Under the pieces are notes generated by a model. That model saw nothing but the letters and a program-made list of their open reading frames with translations, searched no databases and was not told the DNA's origin. The position numbers were made by a program, and so were the translations under genes. From Christensenella intestinihominis (GTDB lineage: Bacteria > Bacillota > Clostridia > Christensenellales > Christensenellaceae), in assembly GCF_001678845.1 (NCBI RefSeq), contig NZ_MAIQ01000007.1:62001-126000 (forward strand): 64,000 bases of DNA, given 5' to 3'. Every line of letters begins with the position of its first letter. Positions within the stretch are counted from its first letter, which is position 1. Shown here in pieces: positions 63,344-64,000 of the stretch.

Positions 63344-64000
63344 GTGGAACGGAAATATCAGATTCTGATTGTAGACGACGCGGAAATTAACCGCTCGATG
63401 CTAGCCGACATCCTGACGGATCAATACCAGATACTGGAGGCAGGCGACGGCAGGGAGGCCCTGTCCATACTGGAAGCGAAGCACGCCGAAATATCGCTCG
63501 TGCTGCTGGATATTATTATGCCGGAAATGAACGGTTTTGAAGTGCTGTCTGCAATGGATGAAAACGGATGGATGGACAACGTTCCGGTTATCATGATTTC
63601 GGCCGAGACCTCGTCGACGTATATCGACCGGGCCTACGACATGGGGGCGGCCGACTACATCAGCCGTCCTTTCGATGAAAAGACGATCCGGCGCCGCGCG
63701 CGCAACACCATCATGCTCTATGCCAAGCAGAAGATGCTGGAGGAGATGGTAACCGAGCAGATCGTGGAGAAGGAACGAAATAATTCCCTGATGGTGGAAA
63801 TCCTTTCCAATATTGTCGAATTCCGCAACGGCGAAAGCGGCCTCCATGTGCTGCATATTCGCAAAATTACGGAGCTTTTGCTGCGGCATCTCGCGAAAAT
63901 GACGGACCGGTATTACCTGACGGACGCGAAAATTGCGCTGATTGTGAACGTCTCGCCGCTGCACGATATCGGGAAAATATCGATCCCTGAAGAAATCCTC
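63344..64000 (+). CDS. Response regulator with HD-GYP domain (incomplete at window end)
   Basis: The frame runs off the window after 219 codons. GTG 63344 follows AAGGAG by 6 bases. The receiver domain (1 to about 125) has D11-D12, phospho-acceptor D55 (LVLLDIIMPEMNG) and lysine-equivalent region RPFDEKT. A helical linker leads to an HD-GYP-type domain beginning NSLMVEILSNIVEFRNGESG, then LHVLHIRKITELLL and the metal motif SPLHDIGKISIPEEIL. HD-GYP proteins usually degrade c-di-GMP. The GYP motif itself lies beyond the window. It forms a two-gene phosphorelay unit with Hpt. Confidence 0.85.
   Translation, partial: MERKYQILIVDDAEINRSMLADILTDQYQILEAGDGREALSILEAKHAEISLVLLDIIMPEMNGFEVLSAMDENGWMDNVPVIMISAETSSTYIDRAYDMGAADYISRPFDEKTIRRRARNTIMLYAKQKMLEEMVTEQIVEKERNNSLMVEILSNIVEFRNGESGLHVLHIRKITELLLRHLAKMTDRYYLTDAKIALIVNVSPLHDIGKISIPEEIL

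Overview
The window is about 64 kb of chromosome from a low-to-mid GC Gram-positive bacterium. Evidence: strong AGGAGG-type ribosome binding sites, lipoprotein signal peptides, YesM/YesN-type two-component systems, ECF transporters and a TnpX/TndX-type serine recombinase. The GC content looks like roughly 50-55 percent by eye, and the gene set fits the Clostridia (Bacillota), probably a gut-type anaerobe. I cannot resolve the genus from sequence alone. No rRNA or tRNA gene was seen.

Layout. 1-8 kb: a giant surface protein, a diguanylate cyclase and a 23S rRNA m5U methyltransferase. 7.9-13.4 kb: a 2-oxoacid (pyruvate, acetoin or branched-chain) dehydrogenase operon in the order E2, E3, fused E1 alpha-beta. 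13.4-23.8 kb: a sugar locus with YesN/YesM regulators, a membrane-anchored sugar-binding sensor, a ribose-type ABC transporter (ATPase, permease, binding protein) and L-fucose isomerase. 23.9-27.2 kb: a MATE exporter, TspO and RmuC. 27.2-31.2 kb: a TPP-riboswitch-controlled ECF transporter for a thiamine precursor (YkoE-D-C type) that includes a THI5/ThiY-like protein without signal peptide. 31.7-39.5 kb: an S41-type lipoprotein, YaaA, a sigma/anti-sigma pair with a small secreted protein, a small subtilase-like protein, and a TetR-radical SAM operon.

39.5-50.4 kb: a second sugar locus, with ABC transporter, zinc alcohol dehydrogenase, FGGY kinase and YesN/YesM. A convergent gene encodes an RbsA-like double ATPase whose nucleotide-binding motifs are destroyed. 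The kinase here has almost no extracellular domain, so the dead ATPase is a candidate signalling partner. This is the most interesting candidate for an undescribed system. 50.6-51.4 kb: a cysteine-rich DUF6144-like protein. About 51.5-55.9 kb: a small AT-rich integrated element with an unknown cargo gene, an Xre repressor with its operator, a hairpin cluster resembling a transfer origin, a TnpW-like protein and a large serine recombinase. 56-61.3 kb: accessory redox genes (LysR, Fe-alcohol dehydrogenase, acetyltransferase, exported flavodoxin-aldo/keto reductase fusion). 61.3-64 kb: a two-HTH GntR regulator divergent from an Hpt protein and a REC-HD-GYP protein cut by the window end.

Recurring theme: both sugar loci couple a YesM/YesN system to an extra, apparently non-transporting copy of an ABC transporter part (a tethered binding protein in one, a dead ATPase in the other). 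Family names are given from memory of the families. No database search was possible.
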